Positions 49,590-62,451 of a stretch of DNA of 64,000 nucleotides are shown piece after piece. Location: contig CAJVPJ010000001.1 in NCBI GenBank assembly GCA_910592205.1, positions 62,001 to 126,000 of the forward strand. Direction: 5' to 3'. The notes under the pieces are model-generated. The model was not told where the DNA came from, ran no database searches, and saw only the letters and a program-made list of their open reading frames with translations. The translations under genes and the position numbers were made by a program. The first letter of the stretch is position 1; the number at the start of each line of letters is the position of its first letter. The DNA is from Paraglomus occultum. Taxonomy: Eukaryota; Glomeromycota; Glomeromycetes; Paraglomerales; Paraglomeraceae.

Positions 49590-51380
49590 ATGAATAACTG
49601 TATTTTTGAGTTTCCCGCAGAATCTCAAGTATTAGTTAGTGCTCAAGAAATGTCATACTTTATAAAAGGAACAAAGTATCAACTTTCACGACAGCCAAAT
49701 ACGAATGCGATAGGATATCACCGAGGTCGCCACATGACCTTAGACAATAGAACGGCGGGTCAGGTAATGTAATGTAGTTAAAAGTAACATTTAATTCCAC
49801 CAGGAGCATATAGCCACAGAACGCTCAAGTCCTTTATCGGTCATTCGCTTTATTTCCATCTATTCTTCGTTTTACTGCTTATCGTCGACTCTTGCATTAT
49901 TGTCTTTTCTTTGTTGTACTGCTATTGTCGACTTTGTATTGTTACCTTTCTATTATCCGCTGTATTATCCTACCTGGAAATCTCTCTCTGCTATATCTCT
50001 CCTTGTTACTTTTCCTTTCTCTGTGCTTTACAGACACTCACACCAAATCCTTCGCCTCTCACCCTTGAACCACTCTCTCCCACCATCACGACTAAACATC
50101 ACCATTACCACAAACAGGACCCAGACCTAGTCCGGGTGCGGCCAAACAAGATGGTACGTGCCGAACTGCTTAATGGGTCCAGTAAAAACAAAACCTCCCC
50201 AGTGTCCCCCACCCTCCCTGCCCCACCTAAATCTCAAAAGAAAGAAGAATACTGTATTTTCTATAACAAGTACGGTAAGTGGTAAACGGCAATGGATGCT
50301 AGGGAGAATTGGAGTAAATTTATGGTTTATAGAGGTATAGGAATCCATATAGGAATTCGGAAATTACTCGGTAACCCAGCAGAAAAAGGGTAGAAAGAGA
50401 AAGAGGAATGATAGTATTGGACAATTTATGGTTATTCACTACTGAAAGCAGAGATATCTACCCCATTGTCAATATAAATCTATCCAACAATCGTCATTGA
50501 ATCGGTTTATACGAACATCCAAGATTGTATTTCTCCAATATCTCTACTAATCCAATCTCTTCCCCCCTCTTGATGACCTTTTTCTCAAAATTGGAGGATT
50601 ACTTTAATCGAAATAATAATTCCCATTATTCATTATCAAACATTTTTTTCTATTTCCTTTTTCCCGTCCCACCCTTTGCCCCACTCTCCCTGCACTCTTC
50701 TCTCGCTTTTGCTTCTTCCAAATTCTGTCTCATCCTCACTAGGTCTATGCAAGTCTGGAATCAAATGCCAATACCGCCACGATAAAGAGCGTATTGCAGT
50801 GTGCCGAGATTGGCTCACAACAGGTACCTGCTCGAAATCTGCCACCTGTCCCCTCCGCCACAAACCCTCTGCTCATTTAATCCCCCATTGCAAACACTTT
50901 GACAAATCAATTTGCACACGTGAGGATTGTCCGTATACTCATGTCCATGTTAGTAAAGGAGCGAAGATCTGTGAAGACTTTGTTCAGGGATTTTGTGAGC
51001 AAGGGGAGGAGTGCGAAATGAAACATTTGTGGGGAAGAAAAGCGCAAGTTGAAATGATTTGGCAACGAAGTGAGGAGGAAAAAAGAGAAATGAATGAGGA
51101 GGTGAGACGGAAAGTGCATGAGGGTGTAGAGAGGAAAAAAAAGAGTAAGAGTAAAAATAAGAAAGCTGGTAAAAAAGAAAAGATTAAGCAAAAAAATGAA
51201 AACAAGAGAGGACGAGAAGAAGAAGGTTTTATTAATCAAAAAGGCAAGAGGGTTAAGATAGACATGATGAGTGTAGATAATGCTAGCGACAGTTCCTCAG
51301 ATGAGGACGATCATCGGCATACAACGTTTAGAGACAAAGATGACCTCTGGAGATACGATTTCATCGGCTTTGATGACTAA
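49590..51380 (+). CDS. CCCH zinc-finger protein of the ZC3H3/Red5 type
   Basis: Three exons: 49590-49763, 50034-50274 and 50743-51380, 350 aa in phase. The N-terminal part contains YFIKGTKYQLSRQ, HRGRHMTLDNRTAG and LVRVRPNKM, as seen before the fingers in this family. Four CCCH fingers follow: C-x8-C-x5-C-x3-H twice, C-x7-C-x4-C-x3-H and C-x7-C-x5-C-x3-H. The tail is very Lys/Glu-rich with bipartite nuclear-localisation-like runs and an acidic C-terminus. ZC3H3 and fission-yeast Red5 act in nuclear mRNA polyadenylation, surveillance and export. The finger spacing supports this family over tandem CCCH decay factors. The first exon start is the least certain point. The gene is convergent with MED14. 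Confidence 0.8.
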
Positions 51381-51965
51381 TTGGGTTGTGAAGATTGAGA
51401 CCAGACCAGAAGACACCTTCAACGAGGAATTTTCAGAACTTTATTGTTAATCTTTAAAGGCAAGAGAATTTGATGAGCTCGTTGGATCAATTGCTGTCAT
51501 AGTAGTAGAGTAGTATTCATTCACAAATGCGCTTATATAACGCTTCTTTATATTTCTGCGATTTTTTTTCGGACTTCTTATCTTTTTTTCGTCACGAAGG
51601 AGTAGAGTAGACGGTTGGGTTATAGCGAAAAGAGACAAGGGGGAAAGGATGAAAAGAGAAAAGAAAGAGAAAGAAAAAAGAAGGAAAAAGGGGCGACCGC
51701 GAAAAGAGGGAGGAAAATGATAAGATCGTGATGTAAAAAAAAAAAAGATGATGAAGCTATTCTGTAAATATAGCTGTAAATATAATTCGGAATGATCTAG
51801 AAATTAAATACGTAATAAAAGATAACTTAAAAATAACCTTTGTAGCCCGTGAATATAGTAACTGAAACACAATGACGCACATCTTTTTCATTCAATGAAT
51901 TAATGATTTCTTTATTAAAACGTCAATATAAATACAAATCGTTCTTCGTTCATCATTATACATTA
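51381..51965. other. Convergent 3' region (CCCH gene / MED14)
   Basis: About 585 bp between convergent stops, containing a purine-rich GAAA/GGAAA stretch near 51640-51720 and AATAAA-like signals on each strand. No gene is seen. Confidence 0.55.
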
Positions 51966-54900
51966 CTACGAACTCCACAAATTTACGGTAATTCGTTCAT
52001 GAGCCTGCCTCATGAATTTAGCTGCTTCAGATGAATTCATTGTCAGACCCTTTCCTAAAGGAAGGACTTTTCTTGAACTAGAATCAACCGACAGCGCATC
52101 AGAGATGTAAACATTATTGTTCGGCTTGAAGAAAAATTCAACTGATTGGGGAGGTTTCGAGGCGCTGAGGGTGAAGAAAAGTGGTTAAGTAATATTACGT
52201 AAGATAGTGCAAACAAAATAAAACGTATAAGGTACGTAATTAAAATGAATTTATAATTGAACTCACCCATGATATAGAACGTGATAATGATTGGCTGACA
52301 TATGATTTATATTTATTTTTTTACCCAGTCGTATGGCATTTCGTTCAATTTCATCAAGTACTGTTGCCAACTCTGCTGTGTTTGTTAATGTCTGTACATA
52401 GAGAAATAACAATGTTAAGCACAATGATAATACTATCACACTTCATTGTCTCTTAGCCCATATACTTACCGATATCAATTCGTCAATACTATACGTCGAA
52501 TTAAATCTGGTTTCCAAGTAATATAAGACTCGTCGATGCGGATGGGGACCATCAACTCGACATCCGGTGATTCCAAGCTGAAGTCTATAATAGCCTGCCG
52601 TCTTGCCTGACACCTTCCCCGATATTTTCACGTAAAAATCCTTCAGACAAACAATAATTAGAAAACTAAATAAAGCCACACATAGCATAACATGAGAGGA
52701 ATACATACTTTTGCATACTGAATCTTAAGCGACTTGAAGTCATACGGGTATACAGAAACTTTGTGTTTTCTATGCCATTCTTTCGAAGATACTGAGCAGA
52801 CATACAAAGCAATTTAGTATTTGAAGCGATAACAAACACAGTTCTACGGCGATGGACTATTCAATACCTTGAGATGCTATCTGTGTAATCAGAACAACAC
52901 GTTTCCAATCCTGAAGGAATCTTTCAATTGATAGCTCCACCTTGTCATATCGAAACACTAGAGTGGATGTTATTGGGTCGTATTCTATATGTTCTTTAAA
53001 AGAAAAGTGACGTTGTGTGTTATATTAATGATTTAATGCAAGCCACCATATATTATTAGTATATTCCCAAGAAACATACTCGACCAGATTCGACCAATAT
53101 CCGGCAGGCTGCTTCTGTGTATCGGACACTGAAATAAAACCTAATAAACACCGACAGGATCACAAATGACATCCATTAAGTTTATATTCACGCTTTTCCT
53201 TAATATCCATTCAACCCATTATACTTACTGAACTCTTAGCTGATGCACTAGAATTCAGCCATCCAACTGGCCTAATGTATATATCCCCCATGACCATTAA
53301 CACCCTATCAGTCGCTTTATCGATTTTCTTCAATAGTTCCTGGATCTTTATGTGTAATACCGGTACGGAAATCGAATTGGTCATGTTCGCGTCCAGTGTG
53401 AGATCCTTTAAATCTTTTACAGAGCGAGATTCGAATTTTATGGATTTATCATTGAGTCTCCGTTCTAGTTCTATATGGCAGATGCGAACGCTGGTGAGTT
53501 GGGTTTATGTTGAAAAGATATAAAAGTGCATGTGCATTGGCAAGTAAATGGAGAACCGATGAAAATTTGAAGGGAAAAATACGAGAAAGGTTAGATTACT
53601 AGATTATGAAATGCTCTCGAGACAAATTGTTGATAACTCACCGACATAAAGCTGCCGCTCGGCTGATGCCAAACAAATCCATCTCCAACCTACAAATCGA
53701 AGTACCAAATATAACCGTTAATTCACACTTCTGTTAAAAAATCTTTTTTCACTGTAAAATATTTAGCATTAATAAGTATCTTCAGGCTCATATTGTAAGC
53801 CCAAGCAAGTAAACATACCCTTCACAACTTCCTTGTACCCTTACGACTCCCTCATCATCAAACCTCTGCCGCTTCACAGGTCTTCTCTTTTGTATGTCTA
53901 ATTCATCCTTATCCCCCATCTTCCTCTTTCCAGTCCCAAGTCTCACATCTCCATTCACGTCTTTGTTACTGTCTCCGCCGGGATCTGCATCTATTTGAGA
54001 TAACGGAAATGTTGAGGAAGGAAGAGACGATAACGAAGAAGAAGAAGAAGAAGACGAGGAAGACGAGGAAGATAAGGCAGGTGGCGAAGAATTTTTAAGA
54101 AGCTCAAGATCGAGTGGTTGTAGTGAGCTAAGTTTGTGAGTCAAGCCTTTCACCCACGGTCTGAAAAGAGGGTCAGGAGCATCTTCATGGTGACTAGAGG
54201 ATATGAAACAGAGTGTAAGGAGACATGATAACAAAATGCACGATACTACACAATTTGTAAATAGATAATCGATTTCTTACCTTAATTGCACTATCCAATA
54301 TTTCATCTTTCCATCAGAGAAACCGGCTACCAAATAATATTGATCTTTTTGAAATTCGGAAATATCTCCATAGGTATTTTGAGGGAAGCCTAAGAATAAG
54401 GGATTCGTCGTGCCAAATCGACTACAATCTGTCGGAATATTTTCACAATTAAACGTCTGCATATATGACGGACGTTTCAAACTAAAGTAGTGTAGCGTAA
54501 ATCAACATACCATCTGGAGACAATCGTATGTCTCGTTTGACCTCGAGTTCTAAGAATTTTGCTGTTTTTTCTATTTGTTCAACTAATGTCTAATTGATGA
54601 TTATATGAAGTAACAAGATTTGTATTAACCGCTATGGCTTTGGGGAAGGGGTATTTATCATTCATGCGTAAATTCTTACTTTGAACTTCCAATTTATCAG
54701 CAGATTAACTATACCCGAGAAATTATTAGCGATTGCCTCCTCGTATCGCCGTGTCATAGCTATAAAGCAAGATTTGATGTTTTAACATCCATTGCCATAA
54801 AATTGCTAATACAGATCCCATTCCACTCTTACCTTTTCCTATCCCCTTACTTGCTTCTTCAAATAACAACAGTCCGGTTCGTATATCAATACTAACATTT

Positions 54901-57900
54901 ACAAATCTTCCTTTTCCAAATCGAATACGTAGAGTAGGCGTTTTGAATAGTTTTTTAGCCGTTATATCTGTTGATGAAGTGTTTTTGGGTTTGTTTGTAC
55001 GGAAAACTTTTGCATATTATGAAGAAATAAATGATCGATACAGTTAGATCAATGAAGTATTATTCCAATAATTGATTATGCATAATCCATGTAATAAAAC
55101 TAAATTAATGTCTATGTACCATCACGTCCTTCGACCAATTCAACGTCTCCCTCTGCGAAGGTATTTTTCTCATAAGTGCTTGTCAACGCATCATAGAACC
55201 TTCTTATCAACATGTCCGCTTGTGTGCGTCCAACATGGAGCAATAAATGCTCTATATTTACATTACGTGGATTCTACATAAAAAAAAGTTAGTAACTTTG
55301 ATGACTCATTCCGTACGCGATGATGTCCAACCCATATATATCCTGTGCCTACATACAAACTTCCAATTCAGAAACCTCCACGTCGGCTTCTCTTCTCCAA
55401 AAAACCCGCACCACCCTACTTGGAACCTCTTGTTAGGATAATTCAATCCACGACCACCATTTATAGTCCCTGGTTTTATGAGAGACGTATCATTGGCCCA
55501 AGTCGTACGAGAGAGTGACCTATGCGTCGCTCGAACGAGGGCTTCTTTTGGAGTATCCTGTACGATAGAAATTTCTATAACGTTGTGGGGATTGTGTTGC
55601 AGGTTTCGTTTCGAGTGGGCAGTTGAAGAGAGAGCAGAACGGCCTTGTGGAGCGAATTGAGAAAAGAGAAAAGAGGGGAAAGGAAGGAATAACGGAAAGG
55701 AAATTTGAAAGAAAAATGGAGACCATGTAATTGGTAAGATGAGGTCGTATAAAATCTTATAGTTGTCAACTACTATGTCACATCAGCAAAACCTAATTCC
55801 ACACTTACCAATACCACTGATGTATCTGGAAGATGTTCCAACATTTGCCGAAGATCCACCCCTATCGTTTTGTTAACACAATACACTCTTTTAGCATCCT
55901 TAATAACACGAAGCCCAATTGAAATTAAGTCCACTCCGCAACAGAATTACCTCCAATAATGCAATCGAAGCACTGTTCGCTCTTCGTTCATATTCACGGC
56001 CAAGTGGTCGTAATATCTTGTTCGCATTAGGTGTTTTGACTATAAATCATAATATATAATAATTGCGTGTAAGACAAATAGTAATCTTCAAACGTTTCTC
56101 TGTCTATTCTCCTCTCCACGGTTAGATTCATATTATTTTACTGGATTTAAAGCATCACCTACCCCATAGTAACAATCTTACCTGCTGCCACATAACGTCC
56201 AACTGCAAATCCAACGCCAATCCATGCAGATATTCATATAAATGCACTAGCGGGATAAATTTGGCTGTCGGAGAGCTTTCTGTCTGCGAAATGTTTGACG
56301 TTTCTCTAGACAACTGGCTTGATTGCAACTGTCCAGCCTGCCCCTGTCTGCCTCCAACCGCTTCCGCAGAAGGCCCTTCATCACTCTCCCTGCTCTCTCT
56401 CCTTACAAATCTACTCGCTGCCAATCGTTTCTTAACGTCTGGTAGGGGGTCTTTGGAAGTCTTGGGAGGTTTAGGTGCGACTTGGGAAGTTTTTTCGATA
56501 AACATTTGAGGGTATGGGTTAAGAAGCATTTGAGCCTGCTCCCGAATGTAGCCGAGTTGATGTTCGTGGAATGAGAGATCAGATTCTTGGAAAGGTATGA
56601 GAGAGTTAGGCAGAGTTTTGGGGGAAAGAAAAAGAAATCGCGTAAATAATAAAAAAAATCTTACCACCAAGGAATTTGTCACGGGCGTTTTGGACGAATA
56701 TTTTTACATCTACAACGTGCCAATGTGAGTCTTTCTCGGGACCCAAAGTAAGGGAAACCTGTAAGTAGTTCAATTATTACCAATAATAATGAGGATCACG
56801 ATAAATGCATCCTTAACGGTCATCAAGTAATGTTTAACGTTCCACCACGCTACCGTTCACATACCTGAAACTCATCAGGCACTACAAAAGTAACTCTCCC
56901 ATCGTGTACTCGATATGTTTTCATTGCAGGCGGTACAACTTCTTCTGTCATTAATCGTACTTGTATCGTATTATTTAATTTCTGCAACACTTCTTGTACT
57001 TCTGCATCGTCAATTGGTTCAGGTGCCAAGGTCTCCTATAAGAATGTTGAATAGTAAGAATTGAGTATTAATCATATTCGGATATCAATTCAGCAGAAAT
57101 AACTAATTGCGTAATGATTTACTTTTATCCATTTGGGAAAGCGTAGATATGATCCCGACGTTAAAATGTCGATACCTGTTAAAAGATCAAATTGTCGTAC
57201 ACTAGAAAATTGACAAAGTAAGTCATTGATGTGTGTGATAGAGTGTAAACAGTAAAAGGAACAAAACAAAAACTTTGGTTGAAACAAAACGGGAACAAAT
57301 AAATTATATTACTAAATTAATTGAGATGATAAAGATATTGTTCATTATATATTCACTTTCATTAATGTCTACGACTCGACTATTTGATTAGTTTGACCGC
57401 TTATACAATCGCTGTCTCCGACCTCACCTTGTAGCCGGAACAAACATGGCAAATTCTTCTAGAGATCGGCACATTTCGCTGAACACTTTACTCTGGTGTT
57501 GTATTGCCTGATGTTGATTCTAAAATAATCAGTCCTCAAATGTGAGTATGTGAAGGTAAATTTGTTCTTGTTTACAAGTCACAATTGTCGTCCGAGATTC
57601 GAATCTCTTCTTATTTCTACATGATACTTTACCTCAGCCTGCCGTATCTTATCCGCATGTTGAGCAAACTTAACTGCAGCTAACGATCTCAAACACAGTT
57701 CCCGCGTCTGACAGGCAAAGCCTATTAACGCCTTCCTCTTCTCAGCAGCCAGTAGATCTGCGTTTAACACATCGCTAGGTAACTCTTCCTTACGCACTTT
57801 CTTCGCATACGCTTTCCGTATTTCAGCTTCTTTACCCTCAATCTGCGGTAAGCTATCCCATATAACGTGCACAGTTAGCATACTACCAAATCAGGACAGT

Positions 57901-58075
57901 TTTATTCCCGTCAGAGATCAGATCTTTACGTTTTATTTATTAATTTCCATAAAGCTTCGTGAGTAGCGGCGTTAGTGTTACCGACAACGTTCTTGAGCTT
58001 CACCCACTGTATAGGCTTTGACGTAGGCGGTGGCTTTGTTTCGGGGTGGTTATTAGTCTTTTGTGGTTGTGACAT
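51966..58075 (-). CDS. MED14: Mediator complex subunit 14 (Rgr1)
   Basis: Twenty-four exons on the minus strand, from 57930-58075 to 51966-52164, about 1201 aa, with phase preserved at every junction. Intermediate exons include 57633-57852, 56182-56585, 55357-55557, 53819-54193, 53229-53490 and 52470-52640. N-terminal Med14 motifs are KALIGFACQTRELCLRSLAA, VKFAQHADKI and LLTGIDILTSGSYLRFPKWI. Further on are LRLHYW, NPRNVNIEHLL and GWLNSS. A Ser-rich low-complexity insert and a bipartite basic run (KRRPVKRQRF) lie near the middle. MED14 is the central scaffold joining head, middle and tail of Mediator, the RNA polymerase II coactivator. Two acceptors are ambiguous but in phase: exon 2 (57852 or about 42 nt upstream) and exon 19 (53140 or 53128). 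Confidence 0.9.
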
Positions 58076-58347
58076 TATCGTTATACCGTCTATAAGTCTA
58101 TTAAATCAGGGGAGACAAAAAGAATGGTATCGAAGCATTGTTGTTGCTTTCCCACAAGTAGTTTCCTGATATGGAAATTTTTACGTAGCCGATCACACTA
58201 TTAATATGGTGGCACCTAGCACCAGTACGACTATCGATTGCATTGCGTCACGCCATCCACGTAAGTTTGAGAAACTATATAAAGGGTCGGTCTCAGTTAA
58301 CTGTTCTCTCTGTAAATAAATATAATTGTTAGACAGAAAAAAGAAAA
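58076..58347. promoter_or_regulatory. Divergent promoter region MED14 / NPL4
   Basis: 272 bp separate the start codons of MED14 (minus) and NPL4 (plus), a likely shared promoter. A CTATATAAAGGG sequence near 58275-58286 resembles a TATA box in the plus orientation, about 70 nt upstream of the NPL4 ATG. This is suggestive only. Confidence 0.45.
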
Positions 58348-61161
58348 ATGGTATTGATCTCAATGCGTTTAATAAAGTATGGAAAATGGTTTAATTTCAC
58401 TAACTGTACAAACTTTTCTTTTCTAGATAGTCCGCATTAGAAGTGAACAAGGAACATTTCGAATAGAAACTAATCCAGATGATGACATTACAACTATAAC
58501 GAGCGAGGTTGATTTCGATTATTACTATACATGACAACTGTTTATCATTAGCGTTTACATCCATTCATCTACTTGTTTCTGATTTAGATTGTTCGACATT
58601 TAAAACTCTCTGATCCGAATAGAATATTGATATCTAACAGCCCCAAACCCGCCACCGCATCACCGATATCAGGACTGATTGGAAAAACGTTTGATCATCT
58701 TGAAATTCGGTAAACGCAGTTGCATTACGTTGATCTTTAATTCGTTGTGCATTAGCATTCTGATTTCGACTTTTTCAGTCACGGCGATATGCTCTATGTA
58801 ACTCTTGTCGATCCTGAGGTTGGTTCGTCATTCTCTGCCGCGTCATCATCACTAGCATCATCGTCGTCGTCATCACAACAGCAACAAAACCAAGAGGAGA
58901 AAGAACGACCACCACGCCAGGAACTAGAATCAAAAACAACATTATTACCGTCGGCGTCAACGTCTATTCCACTCCCTTCAGTAAAACAACATCCTGTGGA
59001 TGATTTTTTGGAAAAACAAGAGGGCCTAATTGCCAGAGGGCGAGATCCTAAATTGTATGAGATGGGGATTTTGTGATGTTCTGAAATTTGTTATGGATGG
59101 TTGGTTGTAATGTTTGTTGTGTACATGTTTGGTACCGTGTTATATTGTAGTTGCAAGCATTCGAATAATGGAATGTGTGATTATTGTATGCCGTTAGAGG
59201 TATGTCCATATTGTCTGATTACAAGCAACGTGAAATTATATTGGAAATTTATATGACTGACAATATCTGATTTTCATGTAAAGCCGTACGACCCAAAGTA
59301 TCTTGCAGAAAAAGGCATAAAACACATGTCATTCCACTCATATCTTCGCAAGATACGTAAAGAATCCAATAAAAACTCTAGAAACGCGAGGTTTATTCCA
59401 CCGCTAGAAGAACCTGATTTTCGCGTCAAGGAAAATTGTTCTGGAGGTCATGCTCCCTGGCCGGAGGGTATTTGCACTTCATGTCAACCAGGTGCTATTA
59501 CTTTACAACCTCAGGTAGACGAAAATAGAGAATTCGATGGAGAACTATTATATGAGTGTAGGAACATGATTAGAAAGGCCGTGGCGATAATTATTAACAC
59601 GTGGGCATGCATATTTAACTAACTGTCATTGTATAATTTAGTCATTCCGTATGGTAGACCATGTGGAATTCTCGAGTTCATCGCATATTGAGAATTTCAT
59701 TAACTACTGGCGCTCAACAGGTTTGCAACGTTTCGGCTACATGTACGGAAAATACGAACCATATCCCGATGTCCCTCTAGGTATCAAAGCAGTTGTTGAA
59801 GTTATTTATGAACCGCCACAGGAAGGTGAAGTCGATGGCATCAGTTTAGGGCTTCCGTGGAACGATGAAAAGATTATTGATGATGCAGCGGAAGCTTGTG
59901 GTTTGACAAAGGTAATGGGGAGAAAATGAGACGGATTGTGAAGAGATCATTCAACTTTAATGGTTGAATGCGGTTGATCTCGCCGACAAAAGTTAGACAC
60001 ACATCTTGTTTATTTTTTTTCCATTAGCCCATTCCATCTAATTTCCTCAACCGACAATTTACTTGTATTTTTTTGTTTAGGTTGGGATGATTTACACAGA
60101 CCTGACTGACGATGAAACAGGCCAAGGCAAAGTAATCTGCAAACGCCACATCAATTCCTATTTTCTCTCTTCTCAAGAATGCTGCTTCACTGCCACAATG
60201 CAGTCCCGCTACTTTAACCCTTCGCGATACTCACCAACCGGCAAATTTGGGTCAAAATTCGTCACATGCATTGTATCCGGCAATAAGGACGGCGATGTTG
60301 ATGTCTCTGCGTATCAAGTATCAAATACTTGTGTCGCAATGGTGACAGCAGACCTTGTTGAGGCTAGTGTTGATCCGAGTGTCGTGAGAGTGAAAGAGAG
60401 CACAAACCAGAGATACGTGCCTGAAGTGTTTTACAAGTATAAAAATAATTATGGACTCGAGGTCCAAGAAAGTGCAAAGCCATGCTTTCCTGTCGAATAC
60501 TTTCTTGTTAATGTAAGTAACTCAATTAGTAAGTTTGACTTTTAGGTATTATTTTTTTGCCAAGATTAACTTTATTGATATACAGGTGACTCATGGCTTC
60601 CCATTCTCTCCGAATCCGCTTTTCACATCCTCGGATGCATTTCCAATTGAAAATCGAGATGAACTTGGGAAACAGGACCTTAAAACTTTGCAACGTCATC
60701 TTGCAATAGATCAAGGCGGTAGTCAACTGATAACGGCAGTTTCAAATTTCCACGTGCTGGCATATATTAAACAACTTGATCAATTGGACAATGTATGTGC
60801 ATACGTATATTTGTCATTAACTAATACGACTCTTTATTAATATGTAATGCGCTGTTATACTACTTGATGTTTGTATCGTTAGAACGAATTCAGTCAATTA
60901 GTAAAACTGGCAATACATCACAATGCAGCAGATGCATTTGCACTTGTTGAGATGCCGGGATGGCAAAAGTTGCTTGCTCTTATTGAAAGTAAGTATGACA
61001 AATAGCGAGCTATTAAATTTGACGTTATCTAAAACATCCAAATTTATATTTAATAAGGCGGTCAAGAAGTTCACAAAGGAAAATGGAGTTGTAAACGATG
61101 TACTTTTGATAATCCATCATCTGCAAGTGTCTGTCAGATATGTGAATTTCCCCGGGAATAG
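58348..61161 (+). CDS. NPL4: NPL4, Cdc48/p97 ubiquitin cofactor, with C-terminal NZF
   Basis: Eleven coding exons: 58348-58350, 58427-58507, 58588-58709, 58779-59054, 59151-59199, 59284-59514, 59642-59911, 60081-60512, 60586-60792, 60883-60988 and 61058-61161, 626 aa. The N-terminal ubiquitin-like domain starts [16 protein letters not shown] low-complexity linker precedes the zinc-binding [20 protein letters not shown]. The MPN-like core has [29 protein letters not shown] and EVIYEPPQ. The protein ends with a canonical NZF finger, [11 protein letters not shown]...C-x2-C. Npl4 and Ufd1 recruit ubiquitylated substrates to Cdc48 for unfolding. The first coding exon holds only the ATG. The terminal NZF is known from animal NPL4 but missing in budding yeast. 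Confidence 0.93.
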
Positions 61162-61619
61162 AAAAAAGAACTATTAAGAGTATAAAGAGTAGTATATAAT
61201 ATGTATGGTATATGGCCTGCTTCGGTTGATTTGCATATCTATAGTTTCGTTTTTTGTTTTCCATTCGGTTTTCCTTACTATATGGATGCTTGCTAATTTT
61301 CAACTTAGATGAAAGTCAAATGCAAATTTGCTAGTCTGCAATAATAATCGATTAAACTTTCCTTCATAATTTATTACAAGTTCTGCCTAGACTCGACTAT
61401 TTTAACCAGCAGAATCACTCGAGGATATTTCAATGAATGGGTGGGTGTCTATTTTGATGAATCTGTATCCTCGTAATAACGACTGGTGTCCACTCCATGC
61501 TGATTATGGTTGGCAAAGTTGAACCATGGATATGCAGCTGAGATTTAGTAAAAATTGGATTAGCTTAACCAATACTGGGCTACCATCATAGGTCTTAATA
61601 TGTTAACACCATCCCCCCT
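61162..61619. other. Convergent 3' region (NPL4 / complex I subunit)
   Basis: About 460 bp of AT-rich sequence between convergent stop codons. No gene is seen. Confidence 0.55.
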
Positions 61620-62451
61620 TTAAACGCGTTTAATCTCTTCTACATTACCAAATTTCAGTGCCGCAAACTTGGAATGCCAACTTGAGGCCTGTTGAGCATA
61701 TTCGGGTTGCGATGGAGCTCCGTACAACGGCTTTCCCTCCCTCACTCTCTGGCGCATTTCTCTTAAATCTTTCTCGTATTCTCTTTGATTTTCTGTCCAG
61801 CCCCAAAATCGTACTAAAATAAACCATAAAAATTTTTTTGCAAGGGTGATTACATCAAAATGGTGGGGAGAAAATCATACAAATACAAGAAAGATCACAT
61901 TTAATATGTTTGATATCATAACAACTTACATGAGCTGCGTTGATATGCAAACATAAATCCAGCACAAGCTCCGAGAAGCGTAGCATATCTCAGCATCGAT
62001 GCTACCCCGGCTGGACCGGTATACGTTGGGTTTATGCGTTCTAGATCAAATATCGAACAAGACGTACAGGATTCATCAGTGTGATTCGAGGATCGAAAAC
62101 CGGGTTTCTATCGCGCGCTAAAAAAGATCTTCCTACATTTTTAAGCGTTAACAGTATGCTTAAGACCGATTTTGCCAATATAGACTCTCGTAATCAGAAC
62201 CATTTTCACTGTCTACACTACTATCGTTCTACTCGTTCCTATAACAACTCTTCTCAAATATTCAATCTATGTAACATTTCCAACACCCCAACTTTACCAA
62301 ATCCTAATACAAATGCAGGCCCACTAGCGGTTACGGCTCCCCATGCGACATAGTCTGACGGTCGAAAATATCTAACGACTCTCGTAAAATGAGGGTCTAG
62401 ATCTATAGCCTTGTATGCCGTCGTATTTTCTCGAGCTGGGACATCTGACAT
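61620..62451 (-). CDS. NADH:ubiquinone oxidoreductase (complex I) 21-kDa-type subunit
   Basis: Three exons on the minus strand: 62298-62451, 61930-62040 and 61620-61813, 152 aa in phase. The N-terminal block has AIDLDPHFTRVVRYFRPSDY followed by a hydrophobic segment. The centre has INPTYTGPAGVASMLRYATL and GACAGFMFAYQRSS, a second membrane segment. The C-terminus begins LRFWGWTENQREYEKD and continues with a charged helix. This combination matches the fungal accessory subunit known as NUO-21/NUXM. It would sit in the membrane arm of mitochondrial complex I. It has no cleavable presequence that I can see, as is usual for this accessory subunit. Confidence 0.8.
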
